Shown piece by piece: positions 14,731 to 21,804 of a DNA stretch of 23,668 nt (position 1 is the stretch's first letter; every line of letters starts with the position of its first letter). Source of the DNA: an uncultured Eubacteriales bacterium (GTDB taxonomy: Bacteria > Bacillota > Clostridia > Oscillospirales > Oscillospiraceae). The DNA lies in contig URCY01000026.1 of the NCBI GenBank assembly GCA_900546415.1, positions 1-23,668 on the forward strand. Direction: 5' to 3'. A model generated the notes under the pieces. The model saw only the letters and a program-made list of their open reading frames with translations, made no database searches and was not told the DNA's origin. Position numbers and translations under genes: made by a program.

Positions 14731-15453
14731 TTAGGCGTTTCTTGCGGAAGCCTTCTGCGGGTTACGGCCGGATGCCTTCTGCGGGTTCTTGCTGACGCCA
14801 GCCTCGCCCTTCGCGACCTTAATGGTCTTGACGGTGCTCTTGATATACACAAGGCCGCCCTTCGGGCCGGGAACCGCGCCGCGCAGCACGATCATGTTCA
14901 GGTCTGCATCGACCTTGACGACGTCCAGATTCTGGACGGTAACCTGATCGACGCCCATCTGGCCGGGCATATTCTTGCCCTTGAAGATACGGGAAGGATC
15001 GGAGGACGAGCCCATCGAGCCGGCGTGACGGTGAACCGGGCCGCCGCCGTGGGACATCTTCTGAATGTGCGTGCCGTGGCGCTTGACGGAGCCCTGGAAG
15101 CCATGGCCCTTGGAGGTGCCGGTGACGTCGACGTGATCGCCGGCGGCGAAGACGTCCGCCTTGATCTCGGCGCCGACTTCGAGCTGTTCCGCGTTGTCAA
15201 GCTTGAATTCTTTCAGATACTTTTTGGCAGAGACCTCTGCCTTCTTGAGGTGACCCAGCTCCGGCTTGCTGAGCTTCTTCTCGGCGACATCGCCGTAAGC
15301 CAGCTGCACGGAAACATAGCCATCGTTCTCAACGGTCTTCTTCTGGGAAACGACGCACGGGCCGGCCTCGATAACGGTGACCGGGATCACGTGACCGTTC
15401 TCATCGAAGATCTGGGTCATGCCCACTTTCTTGCCGATGATTGCTTTCTGCAT
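14731..15453 (-). CDS. rplC: 50S ribosomal protein L3 with repeated C-tail
   Basis: L3 reaches the peptidyl-transferase centre with its central loop and starts 50S assembly. The 240-residue product begins MQKAIIGKKVGMTQIFDENG and includes the signature GTSKGHGFQGSVKRHGTHIQ. The B. subtilis protein is about 209 residues; here a tail after the conserved KTIKVAKG holds two copies of NPQKAS, encoded by an exact 14-nt direct repeat (14750-14763 and 14774-14787). The ribosome binding site is AAAGGAG. A 132-nt structured gap separates it from rpsJ. Confidence 0.96.
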   Translation of the reverse strand: MQKAIIGKKVGMTQIFDENGHVIPVTVIEAGPCVVSQKKTVENDGYVSVQLAYGDVAEKKLSKPELGHLKKAEVSAKKYLKEFKLDNAEQLEVGAEIKADVFAAGDHVDVTGTSKGHGFQGSVKRHGTHIQKMSHGGGPVHRHAGSMGSSSDPSRIFKGKNMPGQMGVDQVTVQNLDVVKVDADLNMIVLRGAVPGPKGGLVYIKSTVKTIKVAKGEAGVSKNPQKASGRNPQKASARNA

Positions 15454-15482
15454 GGTTTTTACTCCTTTTGTTTAGGTTATTG

Positions 15483-15583
15483 GTTGGCAAACTTGACCAT
15501 TGGGCAGCCATTGGTTTACCAACATGACCCGGGACCGTCTCGGCAGACGGTCGGGGTTCGCCGTATACCTATTATAAATAGGT
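15483..15583 (-). promoter_or_regulatory. Structured RNA region between rpsJ and rplC
   Basis: In transcript order there are three stems. The first is a 6-bp stem next to the rpsJ stop (15567-15572 with 15578-15583). The second is a perfect 8-bp stem with a CGGC/GCCG loop (15533-15540 with 15545-15552). The third is a 10-bp stem with one G-U pair (15483-15492 with 15514-15523) that encloses two direct copies of CCATTGG. No U-run follows, so it is not a terminator. A regulatory or processing role is inferred from the structures and from the motif shared with the rpsJ leader. Confidence 0.6.
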
Positions 15584-15585
15584 GA

Positions 15586-15891
15586 TTACAGCTTTATCTC
15601 AATCTCAACGCCGGCCGGCAGGTCGAGACCCTGAAGGGCTTCGATGCACTTTGCATTCGGGTTGAGGATATCGATCAGACGCTTGTGGGTTCTGCGCTCG
15701 AACTGCTCGCGGGAATCCTTGTACTTATGGACGGCACGCAGGATCGTGACGACTTCCTTCTTCGTGGGAAGGGGGATCGGACCGGAGACGGTCGCGCCGT
15801 TGCGCTTTGCGGACTCAACGATTTTTTCAGCAGTGCTGTCGATGAGCTGGTGATCGTACGCCTTGAGGCGAATTCGGATCATGTTTGCCAT
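15586..15891 (-). CDS. rpsJ: 30S ribosomal protein S10
   Basis: S10 (also NusE, a transcription antitermination partner of NusB/NusG) is in the small-subunit head. The 101-residue protein starts MANMIRIRLKAYDHQLIDST and contains the hairpin RTHKRLIDILNPNAKCIEAL. The ATG at 15891 follows AAGGAGG by 11 nt. It is the first gene of the cluster, about 280 nt downstream of the promoter. Confidence 0.97.
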   Translation of the reverse strand: MANMIRIRLKAYDHQLIDSTAEKIVESAKRNGATVSGPIPLPTKKEVVTILRAVHKYKDSREQFERRTHKRLIDILNPNAKCIEALQGLDLPAGVEIEIKL

Positions 15892-16172
15892 AGTGGTTGT
15901 TTCCTCCTTAGTGAAACGTACTCAGTTTTTCGTTGTCTTCGCTGGGTACGGTCGGGGCGTTTTGGTGTACGCTTTCCCGTGCGTATCACTCCGCGTTCAT
16001 GAAAAAAGACCGACGATTGCCGGCCTTGGTTTCCGCAGCGGCGATATACGCCACATACATTCACGCCTCAGCCGCCCGATGACCGGACATACTCCGCAGA
16101 AGTTACCGTTTTTCAACGCAATCTCCTGCATCATCGCAGTTTTGCGCGCAGCTTATGCCTGCGCCGCAACGG
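15892..16172 (-). promoter_or_regulatory. Leader (5'UTR) of the S10 operon
   Basis: Between the predicted start near 16172 and rpsJ lie about 280 nt with no convincing gene. They contain a 5' hairpin (16147-16152 with 16160-16165), a 6-bp hairpin with one G-U (16038-16043 with 16049-16054), the internal terminator (16002-16025), and a 5-bp stem (TACGC/GCGTA). Near the ribosome binding site, GTACCCAG can pair imperfectly with CTGAGTAC. The motif CCCCGACCGT (minus strand, 15948-15957) recurs in the rpsJ-rplC gap. The length and structure suggest attenuation or ribosomal-protein feedback. Confidence 0.65.
16002..16025 (-). terminator. Internal terminator (attenuator) in the S10 leader
   Basis: In the RNA, GGCCGGC pairs with GUCGGUC (7 bp, two of them G-U) around the loop AAUC, and six U residues follow at once. 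This is a canonical Rho-independent terminator. It lies about 150-170 nt after the predicted start and about 110 nt before rpsJ, so a transcript stopping here would contain no gene. The most likely reading is a regulated attenuator, with read-through giving the full operon. I did not find a clear antiterminator helix. Confidence 0.75.
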
Positions 16173-16178
16173 TATCCA

Positions 16179-16207
16179 TTGTAATACACGCACCCGTGAA
16201 TGTCAAG
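16179..16207 (-). promoter_or_regulatory. S10 operon promoter (SigA type)
   Basis: On the minus strand a perfect -35 TTGACA (16202-16207) and a -10 TACAAT (16179-16184) are separated by exactly 17 nt. The predicted transcription start is near 16172. It lies directly upstream of the leader and downstream of the terminator of the antiporter operon, which fits a strong housekeeping promoter for the 31-gene cluster. Confidence 0.88.
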
Positions 16208-16210
16208 CCT

Positions 16211-16267
16211 TTTTTTGACTTTTTCAATAAATTTTTTCAGATTTTTTTGTGGAAGATGCAGATTTTT
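16211..16267 (-). promoter_or_regulatory. Phased A-tracts / UP element
   Basis: Upstream of the -35, the minus strand carries five A-tracts (plus-strand T-runs at 16211-16217, 16221-16225, 16233-16238, 16243-16249 and 16263-16267). Their centres are about 9, 12, 11 and 19 nt apart, near one or two helical turns. Such DNA is expected to curve and to contact the alpha C-terminal domain. The element fits the strong promoter next to it. Confidence 0.65.
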
Positions 16268-16300
16268 CAAATATCCCGCCCTTCCCTGCCGGGCATATGC

Positions 16301-16338
16301 AAAACCGCCCTGTCGGTGCAATCTGACAGGGCGGTTTT
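16301..16338 (-). terminator. Terminator of the antiporter-like operon
   Basis: A perfect 14-bp stem (16301-16314 with 16325-16338) with a 10-nt loop begins 9 nt after the stop codon of the last antiporter gene. The stem ends in T residues on the minus strand. It separates the operon from the S10 promoter 94 nt further on. Confidence 0.85.
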
Positions 16339-16346
16339 CGTGCGTT

Positions 16347-18386
16347 TTACCGGAGCAGGAGCAGATAGACGAAGGCGGCGACCAGCGCGGCGCAGAACAG
16401 CAGCAGCGCGAAGGACAGGTTGCCGCTGATGCGGTGCGTCGTGCGCACCCACGTCCGCTGCGCGCGGTAGAACAGCCGGGCGTATCGGTCCGAGCCGCCG
16501 GTGTGCCGGTCGATGGCCTTGCCCATCCGATAGGACAGCGCCTGCTCGGTCTTGCTTCCGTTCGGGATCGGGCTTGGGCGGAAAATCGTGCGCCGCAGCA
16601 GCAGCACGAGCGCGTCGGTCAGGTCGCTGAGCGCGTGGCTCACAACGCCGAACGCGCGGAAGACGCCCTTTGCCAGCGGGATCGTCAGCTTGTTCTCGCC
16701 GAACAGCGCGCAGACCCAGCCGAGCGCGCCCGGCAAGATCTTCAGCAGCAGCGGCCGATAGACCAGCTCCTCCAGATCGAGCCGTTTCGGCCAGAGGTCG
16801 ACATAGCTTCCGTTCCGCCGCAGCACCGGACGCACAAGCAGCAGATAGACCGCCGCGCCAATGGCCAGCGAGATCACCGCGCCCTTGAGATTCTCGAGTG
16901 TCAGCAGCGCCGGGAACGGCTCGGCCTGCCCCACACGGAAGAAGTCCAGCCCGACCTCCGTGATTTTGCGCATGGAGAAGCGCGCCGTCAGCCCCAGCGC
17001 CGGGAGCGTCAGGGCGGACAGCCCCAGCGCGACCGACGCCGCCGGGCTGCAATATCGGCGCATCGCGTCGAATTCGGCCTGCCGTGTCGGGTGCTTCTCC
17101 CAGAACAGCGCGATATAGAGCTTGGCCATATAGGCCGCCGTCAGGCCGCCGGAAAACAGGAAGATCCATTCCACGCCGGTCATGAGCGCCCCGCCGCCGT
17201 ATTCGACGATGGCCTCGTGCAGCAGCGATTTGCTGACAAAGCCGTTGAGCAGCGGCACGCCGGCGATGCCCGCTGCACCCAGCAGGAAGGCCGCGTGCAG
17301 CAGCGGCTTTTTGCGGCCGAAGCCGCGGATGTCGTCGAGCCGCAGGGCGTGCAGATTGACGAACACCACGCCCGCGCAGAGGAAGAGCACGAGCTTGAAC
17401 AGCGAGTGGTTGACCATGTGCAGCAGAACGCCGCGCGCGGCGGTCCCGTTCTGCTCGCCGAGCAGCCCCATCATGCCGATGCCGACGAGAATGAAGCCGA
17501 TCTGCGACATGGACGAGCAGGCCAGCGTGCGCTTGAGGTCGACGCTGAACACCGCCAGCACCGCGCCGAGCAGCATCGTGACCGTGCCGAGCGCGAGCAC
17601 GACGCACCCCCACGCTGCGTCATAGCGGAAGATGTTGCAGGAGACGGCCAGAATGCCCCACACGCCCGCCTTGGTCAGGATGCCCGAGAGCAGCGCCGAG
17701 GCCGGCGCGGGCGCGACCGGGTGCGCCTTCGGCAGCCAGATGTGCAGGGGGAACATGCCCGCCTTCGCGCCGAAGCCGAAGAGGATGCAGCCCCCGGCGG
17801 CATAGAGCACGCCGCGATTCTGGCAGACGCGCGCCCGGTCATACAGCTCCGCCAGCCGCAGCGTGCCGAGCGTGTGCTGCAAAAGGAACAGCCCCATCAG
17901 CGCGACCAGGCCGCCGATCACGGCGACGGCGAGGTAGGTCTCGGCGGCGCGCAGCGCCTCCGGCTCCTCCTCCTGCGCGACCCACGGGTAGGACGTGAAG
18001 CTCATGACCTCGAAGAACACGAAGGCCGTCAGCAGGTCGGCGGCCAAAAACACGCCGAGCGTCGCGCCGAGGGTCATGAGGTTGAAGAAATAGTAGCGGT
18101 TGCGCCGATGGTGGTGCGCAAAATACCACGGCGAGAAGAGCAGCGTCATCGCCCAGAGGAAGGCGGCCACGAGGCAGTAGACCCGCCGGAAGCCGTCGAG
18201 CGCGAGCGTCAGCCCGAGCAGCCGCCCCTCCTGCACGGGCAGGAACAGCAGCCAGACGCACAGCGCCAGCTCGGCCAGCCCGGCGCAGACGGCGAAGCGG
18301 TCACGCGCCGAGGCGCTCCGCCTGCCGATTGCATAGGACGCAGCCGCGCAGAGCATCGGAAACAGCGGTAAACTCCAAAGCATCAT
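16347..18386 (-). CDS. Complex I/Mrp antiporter-like subunit, NuoL-like
   Basis: This is a membrane protein of the proton-translocating (ND5/NuoL/MrpA) family, 679 residues. Residues about 1-500 form the antiporter core with the expected charged residues: E126 (FVFFEVMSF), K208 (FGAKAGMFPLHIWLP), K239 (LTKAG), H327/K331 (HSLFK) and K385. After a membrane segment near 503-522 comes about 130 residues with amphipathic, mostly helical character, then a final membrane helix (657-678). That layout matches the NuoL lateral helix and last TM. The start is one of two adjacent ATGs; the first (18386) overlaps the upstream stop as ATGA. An open frame continues upstream but in the wrong frame over the neighbour. 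Exact partners and coupling ion are unknown. Confidence 0.88.
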   Translation of the reverse strand: MMLWSLPLFPMLCAAASYAIGRRSASARDRFAVCAGLAELALCVWLLFLPVQEGRLLGLTLALDGFRRVYCLVAAFLWAMTLLFSPWYFAHHHRRNRYYFFNLMTLGATLGVFLAADLLTAFVFFEVMSFTSYPWVAQEEEPEALRAAETYLAVAVIGGLVALMGLFLLQHTLGTLRLAELYDRARVCQNRGVLYAAGGCILFGFGAKAGMFPLHIWLPKAHPVAPAPASALLSGILTKAGVWGILAVSCNIFRYDAAWGCVVLALGTVTMLLGAVLAVFSVDLKRTLACSSMSQIGFILVGIGMMGLLGEQNGTAARGVLLHMVNHSLFKLVLFLCAGVVFVNLHALRLDDIRGFGRKKPLLHAAFLLGAAGIAGVPLLNGFVSKSLLHEAIVEYGGGALMTGVEWIFLFSGGLTAAYMAKLYIALFWEKHPTRQAEFDAMRRYCSPAASVALGLSALTLPALGLTARFSMRKITEVGLDFFRVGQAEPFPALLTLENLKGAVISLAIGAAVYLLLVRPVLRRNGSYVDLWPKRLDLEELVYRPLLLKILPGALGWVCALFGENKLTIPLAKGVFRAFGVVSHALSDLTDALVLLLRRTIFRPSPIPNGSKTEQALSYRMGKAIDRHTGGSDRYARLFYRAQRTWVRTTHRISGNLSFALLLFCAALVAAFVYLLLLR

Positions 18387-19861
18387 GCCCCCACCCCCGT
18401 TCTGACGATCTCGGCCACGGCGCGCGCGATCGGCTCGCCGCAGAGACCCGTGACCAATATGCCCACGGCGAGCAGCACCATCGGCACGAGCATCCGCCAA
18501 TCGGCCTCGCGTACCGTCTGCAAGCCGCGCAGGTCGTCGCTTTTCGACGGAAACCACGCCTTGCTGACGGTCGTGAACATATAAATTGCGGTCAGCAGCG
18601 CCGCTGTGAGCAGCACGCCCGCGCCGAGATAGGCCATCGGCGTGCCTGCGTCGGCAGCGGCCGACAGCAGGCTCCATTTGCTCACGAAGCCGGCCAACGG
18701 CGGGATGCCCACCAGCGCCACGGCGGCCACCGTGAAGCAGCCGAACGTGACCGGCATCTTTCTGCCCAGTCCGGCCAGATCCGGGATATATTCGCGCCCC
18801 GTGCGGCAGAGCACCGCGCCCGCGCAGAAGAACGCAAGGATCTTGATCTCGGCGTGGAAGGCCATGTGCAGCATCGCGCCGGACATCCCCGCCGGGGTCA
18901 TCAGCGTTGCGCCGAACAGAATATACGACAGATTCGCGACGGTCGACCACGCGAGGCGGCGCTTCCAATGCGTCTCCTTGACGGCGCGCGCCGCGCCGTA
19001 GAAGATCGTGAAGCTCGCCGCGCCCATGCAGACCCACTGCGCCCAGCTTCCGCGCAGCAGATTCACGTCATAGCAGTAGTAGGTCAGGCGCAGGATCGCA
19101 AACGCGCCCGCCTTGACCACCGCAACGGCGTGCAGCAGCGCCGTGACGGGCGTCGGCGCCGCCGAGGCCTTGGGCAGCCACCGGCAAGCGGGGAACACGG
19201 CCGCCTTGACGCCGAAGCCGAAGAAGCCCAGCAGATAAAACACATAGGACAGATACTTCTGCCCGTAGGGATAACGGTGCAGCAGCCCGCCGAGTGCAAA
19301 ATCGACCGTCACGCCGTTGGATACGAGGAAGAGCATCGAGGCGAAGGCGAACGCCGCGCCGCCGAGCGAGAAAACGAAATAGGTCTTGGCCGCGCGGGTG
19401 GCCTCCTTGGTGCGCGTGTGCAGCACGAGCGGCACGGTGCAAAGCGTGAGCAGCTCATAGAAGCAGTACATCGTGAACAGATCGCCCGCCAGCGCCACGC
19501 CGAGTGTCGCGCCGTAGGACATCGTGAAGAAGGCGAAGAAGCTGCGCTTGCGCGCGTCGTTCTGCAAATAGGAGAAGGCATAGAGCACGGTCAGCGGCCA
19601 GAGCGTCGCGACGATCGCGGCGAAGAAGCGGCCGAGGCCGTCGAGCCGGAGGTCAAAGGTCAGGTCGATCGTGAAGCGCCAGAGCGTCAGCGCGCCCTCC
19701 GGCCGCGCGATCACAAGCGCCCACGTCAGCAGGGAGGTCAGCACCGTGAGGCACATCGTCGCGGGCTTCACCCAGCGATCCGTTTTCGTCCGGAGCGTCA
19801 GCATCGCGGCGCCGCCCGCAAAGGGCAGCAGCACCGCGAACAGCAAGAAGATCGGTCTCAT
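18383..19861 (-). CDS. Complex I/Mrp antiporter-like subunit (middle gene)
   Basis: This 492-residue polytopic membrane protein belongs to the NuoL/M/N-MrpA/D superfamily. Conserved transport residues are E136 (MYCFYELLTL), K219 (FGVKAAVFPACRWLPKA), K250 (LLHAVAVVKAG), H336/K340 (HAEIK) and K395 (GFVSKWSLL). The start is ATG at 19861 after GGGGAG; the frame is open 40 codons further upstream, but that part is not family-like and overlaps the previous gene. The stop overlaps the next gene by 4 nt. The LLHAVAVVKAG motif resembles Mrp and hydrogenase-linked subunits, but the exact subfamily cannot be settled by eye. Confidence 0.88.
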   Translation of the reverse strand: MRPIFLLFAVLLPFAGGAAMLTLRTKTDRWVKPATMCLTVLTSLLTWALVIARPEGALTLWRFTIDLTFDLRLDGLGRFFAAIVATLWPLTVLYAFSYLQNDARKRSFFAFFTMSYGATLGVALAGDLFTMYCFYELLTLCTVPLVLHTRTKEATRAAKTYFVFSLGGAAFAFASMLFLVSNGVTVDFALGGLLHRYPYGQKYLSYVFYLLGFFGFGVKAAVFPACRWLPKASAAPTPVTALLHAVAVVKAGAFAILRLTYYCYDVNLLRGSWAQWVCMGAASFTIFYGAARAVKETHWKRRLAWSTVANLSYILFGATLMTPAGMSGAMLHMAFHAEIKILAFFCAGAVLCRTGREYIPDLAGLGRKMPVTFGCFTVAAVALVGIPPLAGFVSKWSLLSAAADAGTPMAYLGAGVLLTAALLTAIYMFTTVSKAWFPSKSDDLRGLQTVREADWRMLVPMVLLAVGILVTGLCGEPIARAVAEIVRTGVGA

Positions 19862-19872
19862 AGGCGTCTCCC

Positions 19873-21330
19873 CTATGCGCCGACGACGGTCTGCGCCAAC
19901 GCGGCAAAGCCGCGCGCGACCGGCACGCCGAAGCAGCCCATCAGCACCGCCGCAGCCGCCAGCAGCAGGATCGGCAGCCACATATGCCAGCCGCCCTCGT
20001 CATTGCGCGGCGGGAGCGCGGCATCCCTGCCGGGGAAGAAGCCCGCAATCGAGATCGGCAGCAGATAGCCCGCCGTCAGCAGCGCCGAGATCAGCAGCAC
20101 GACCGGCACGAGCCATGAAAACACCGCGAGGCCGGAGTCCAGCGCGCCCATGGCCAGATACCACTTGCTGACGAAGCCGGACGCGGGCGGGATGCCGATG
20201 AGCGCCAGCGAGGCCAGCGTGAAGCCCCAGAGGGTCTTGGGCATGGCCTTGCCGATGCCGCGCAGCTCGTCAACGCGGTGCTTGCCCGCGACGGCGATGA
20301 ACGAGCCGGCGCAGAGGAAGAGACAAATTTTGATGCAGGCGTGGAAGAGCACATGCATCAGCGCGCCCGAGACGCTCTCGGCCGTCATGACGAACAGGCC
20401 GACGAGGATATAGGAGATCTGACTGACGGAGGAATAGGCCAGCCGCTTTTTCAGCAGCTTTTCGCGGTAGGCCATCATCGAGCCCATCAGAACCGTCAGC
20501 AGCGCCAGCGCCAGCAGCGCCGTCTGCACCCACGTTCCGCGCAGGAAATCCGCGCCGACCGCGTAGTACAGCACGCGCACGATCGCCAGCACGCCGGCCT
20601 TGGCAATGATGCCCGAGAGAATGGCCGAGGCCGGGGCGGGCGCGGCCGGGTGCGCCGTCGGCAGCCAGCCGTGCAGCGGATAAAGGCCGGCCTTCGCGCC
20701 GAAGCCGACGATGCCGAGGAAGGTCACGACCTGCATCAGCGTCTCGTGCCCCCGCACGGCCGCGCCGTCGAGCGCGCCGCCGGGGACGAAGCGCAGCGTC
20801 AGGCTGTAGCGCGCATAGAAGAAGATGAAGCAAAGCCCCAAAAACGCGCCCGCGACGGAATAAAACAGATATTTCAGCGCTGCGCGGATGGCCTCGTCGG
20901 TGCGGTCATGCAGCACGAGCGGCATGGACAGCAGCGTGGTCATCTCGAAGAACAGATACATCGTGACCAGATTTTCCGCGAAGCACATGCCCACCAGCGC
21001 CGCCTGCGAAAGCAGGAAGAAGCGGAAGAAGCGCTCGTGTCCCTCCTTCAGATAGCGGAAGGCATAGACGCCCGCCAGCAGATAGCCCACGGCGGCGATC
21101 AGCAGGAACAGCTTGGAAACGCCGTCCAGCCTCAGCCCGACGGGCAGCGCGGCGGTCATGTTGAACAGATGCAGCTGCGCCGATTTTTGCAGCAGCAGCC
21201 AGACCGCCCCGGCCGTCTCGAGCAGCAGCGCCGCCAGCACGAACGGCTCGCGGAATCTCCGCGCAAGCGGCAGCAGCAGCGCCGCCAGCGCAGGCAGCAG
21301 GATCAAAATCAAAAGCATGGCAGAATTCAT
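19873..21330 (-). CDS. Complex I/Mrp antiporter-like subunit (first gene)
   Basis: This is the promoter-proximal gene of the three. The 485-residue protein has the full antiporter-core pattern: E129 (MYLFFEMTTL), K213 (FGAKAGLYPLHGWLP), K244 (IIAKAG), H330/K334 (HACIK) and K389 (GFVSKWYLA), in about 14 membrane segments. I chose the ATG at 21330, which has a GGTGGAG site; a GTG three codons upstream is possible but lacks one. It resembles NuoM/NuoN/MrpD-type subunits. No quinone-site, Fe-S or hydrogenase gene lies beside it. It is separated from the next gene by 11 nt. Confidence 0.88.
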   Translation of the reverse strand: MNSAMLLILILLPALAALLLPLARRFREPFVLAALLLETAGAVWLLLQKSAQLHLFNMTAALPVGLRLDGVSKLFLLIAAVGYLLAGVYAFRYLKEGHERFFRFFLLSQAALVGMCFAENLVTMYLFFEMTTLLSMPLVLHDRTDEAIRAALKYLFYSVAGAFLGLCFIFFYARYSLTLRFVPGGALDGAAVRGHETLMQVVTFLGIVGFGAKAGLYPLHGWLPTAHPAAPAPASAILSGIIAKAGVLAIVRVLYYAVGADFLRGTWVQTALLALALLTVLMGSMMAYREKLLKKRLAYSSVSQISYILVGLFVMTAESVSGALMHVLFHACIKICLFLCAGSFIAVAGKHRVDELRGIGKAMPKTLWGFTLASLALIGIPPASGFVSKWYLAMGALDSGLAVFSWLVPVVLLISALLTAGYLLPISIAGFFPGRDAALPPRNDEGGWHMWLPILLLAAAAVLMGCFGVPVARGFAALAQTVVGA

Positions 21331-21356
21331 CAGCTCCACCCCTCTATTCTCTATCC

Positions 21357-21362
21357 ATTATA
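21357..21362 (-). promoter_or_regulatory. Possible -10 box for the antiporter operon
   Basis: A perfect TATAAT lies 27 nt upstream of the first antiporter ATG on the minus strand. No good -35 is seen 16-18 nt further upstream; TTGCGT and TTGCAA nearby are at poor spacing. If used, the 5'UTR would be only about 20 nt. Activation by a regulator is possible given the weak -35. Confidence 0.4.
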
Positions 21363-21422
21363 AGTAATATATAAAACATTTCCTTTACGCAAATTGCAAG
21401 TGCAAGTTGCGGTTGTAATACT

Positions 21423-21563
21423 GATTCTTGATTAAAATATTGAATCAAGAATCCCGTGTGCTACGCACACTCGCATCGTGCGCATGCACGCTGCACCGTC
21501 TCATGCAGAATCTGACGCGCCGTTGGCGTTATAAAAAGCTCTTCAAGCTTTTTAACAGATTCT
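21423..21563. repeat. Palindrome-rich intergenic segment
   Basis: The segment contains four structures in order. First, an 11-bp inverted repeat around a 9-nt A/T-rich loop (21423-21433 with 21443-21453). Second, a perfect GTGTGC-TAC-GCACAC hairpin (21456-21470). Third, GTGC/GCAC around 21478-21489. Last, an outer 8-bp repeat AGAATCTG/CAGATTCT (21507-21514 with 21556-21563) that encloses an 8-bp AAAAAGCT/AGCTTTTT hairpin. AGAATC recurs in the first and last elements. It may be a small non-coding palindromic element, a regulator site, or a structured RNA; I cannot tell which. Confidence 0.6.
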
Positions 21564-21678
21564 AGTATGAAACGGAACGAAACGGCATCCCGCAACGAAG
21601 CGCAGCATAATTTTCCCCGCACGTTCGGCCGCCTTTCCCAGCACGGTCTGGAACGGTGTCGAAAAAACGAAAAATATG

Positions 21679-21693
21679 CCGCAAACGCTGCGG
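21679..21693. promoter_or_regulatory. Short inverted repeat upstream of the Na/Pi promoter
   Basis: CCGCA and TGCGG flank a 5-nt spacer, 8 nt upstream of the -35 box of the transporter gene. The position suits an operator or activator site, but the repeat is short and could be chance. No recognisable Pho box was seen. Confidence 0.3.
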
Positions 21694-21700
21694 GATATTC

Positions 21701-21729
21701 TTGACTTTTGGGGAAAACTGAAATATAGT
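21701..21729 (+). promoter_or_regulatory. Promoter of the Na/Pi cotransporter gene
   Basis: TTGACT (21701-21706) and TATAGT (21724-21729) are separated by 17 nt, a good SigA-type promoter. The predicted start is near 21736, giving a leader of about 70 nt before the ATG at 21805. Confidence 0.75.
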
Positions 21730-21804
21730 ATAAATAGGGAAGCTTGGGATTTCAATAAAATCCGCTTCCGAATACAGGAAAAGAAAATAAAACGGAGTAT
21801 TGCT

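Noticed and set aside
15892..16172. A small leader peptide gene before rpsJ
   Set aside because: Short frames exist (for example 15879-16064 minus), but none has a good ribosome binding site or a plausible protein sequence.
18384..19037. A longer N-terminus (about 217 residues) for the NuoL-like gene
   Set aside because: It would be read out of frame over the neighbouring antiporter gene and is Arg/Gly-rich with no membrane character. The family start is at MMLWSLPLFP.
16200..20068. Long plus-strand open frames opposite the antiporter genes
   Set aside because: Highly charged, Gln/Arg/Glu-rich translations without any family resemblance; antisense shadows of high-GC membrane genes.
21676..21804. 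The upstream ATG at 21676 as start of the Na/Pi transporter
   Set aside because: It lies upstream of the promoter -35/-10 boxes, and the extra 43 residues are not transporter-like. ATG 21805 has a GGAG site and begins the first membrane segment.
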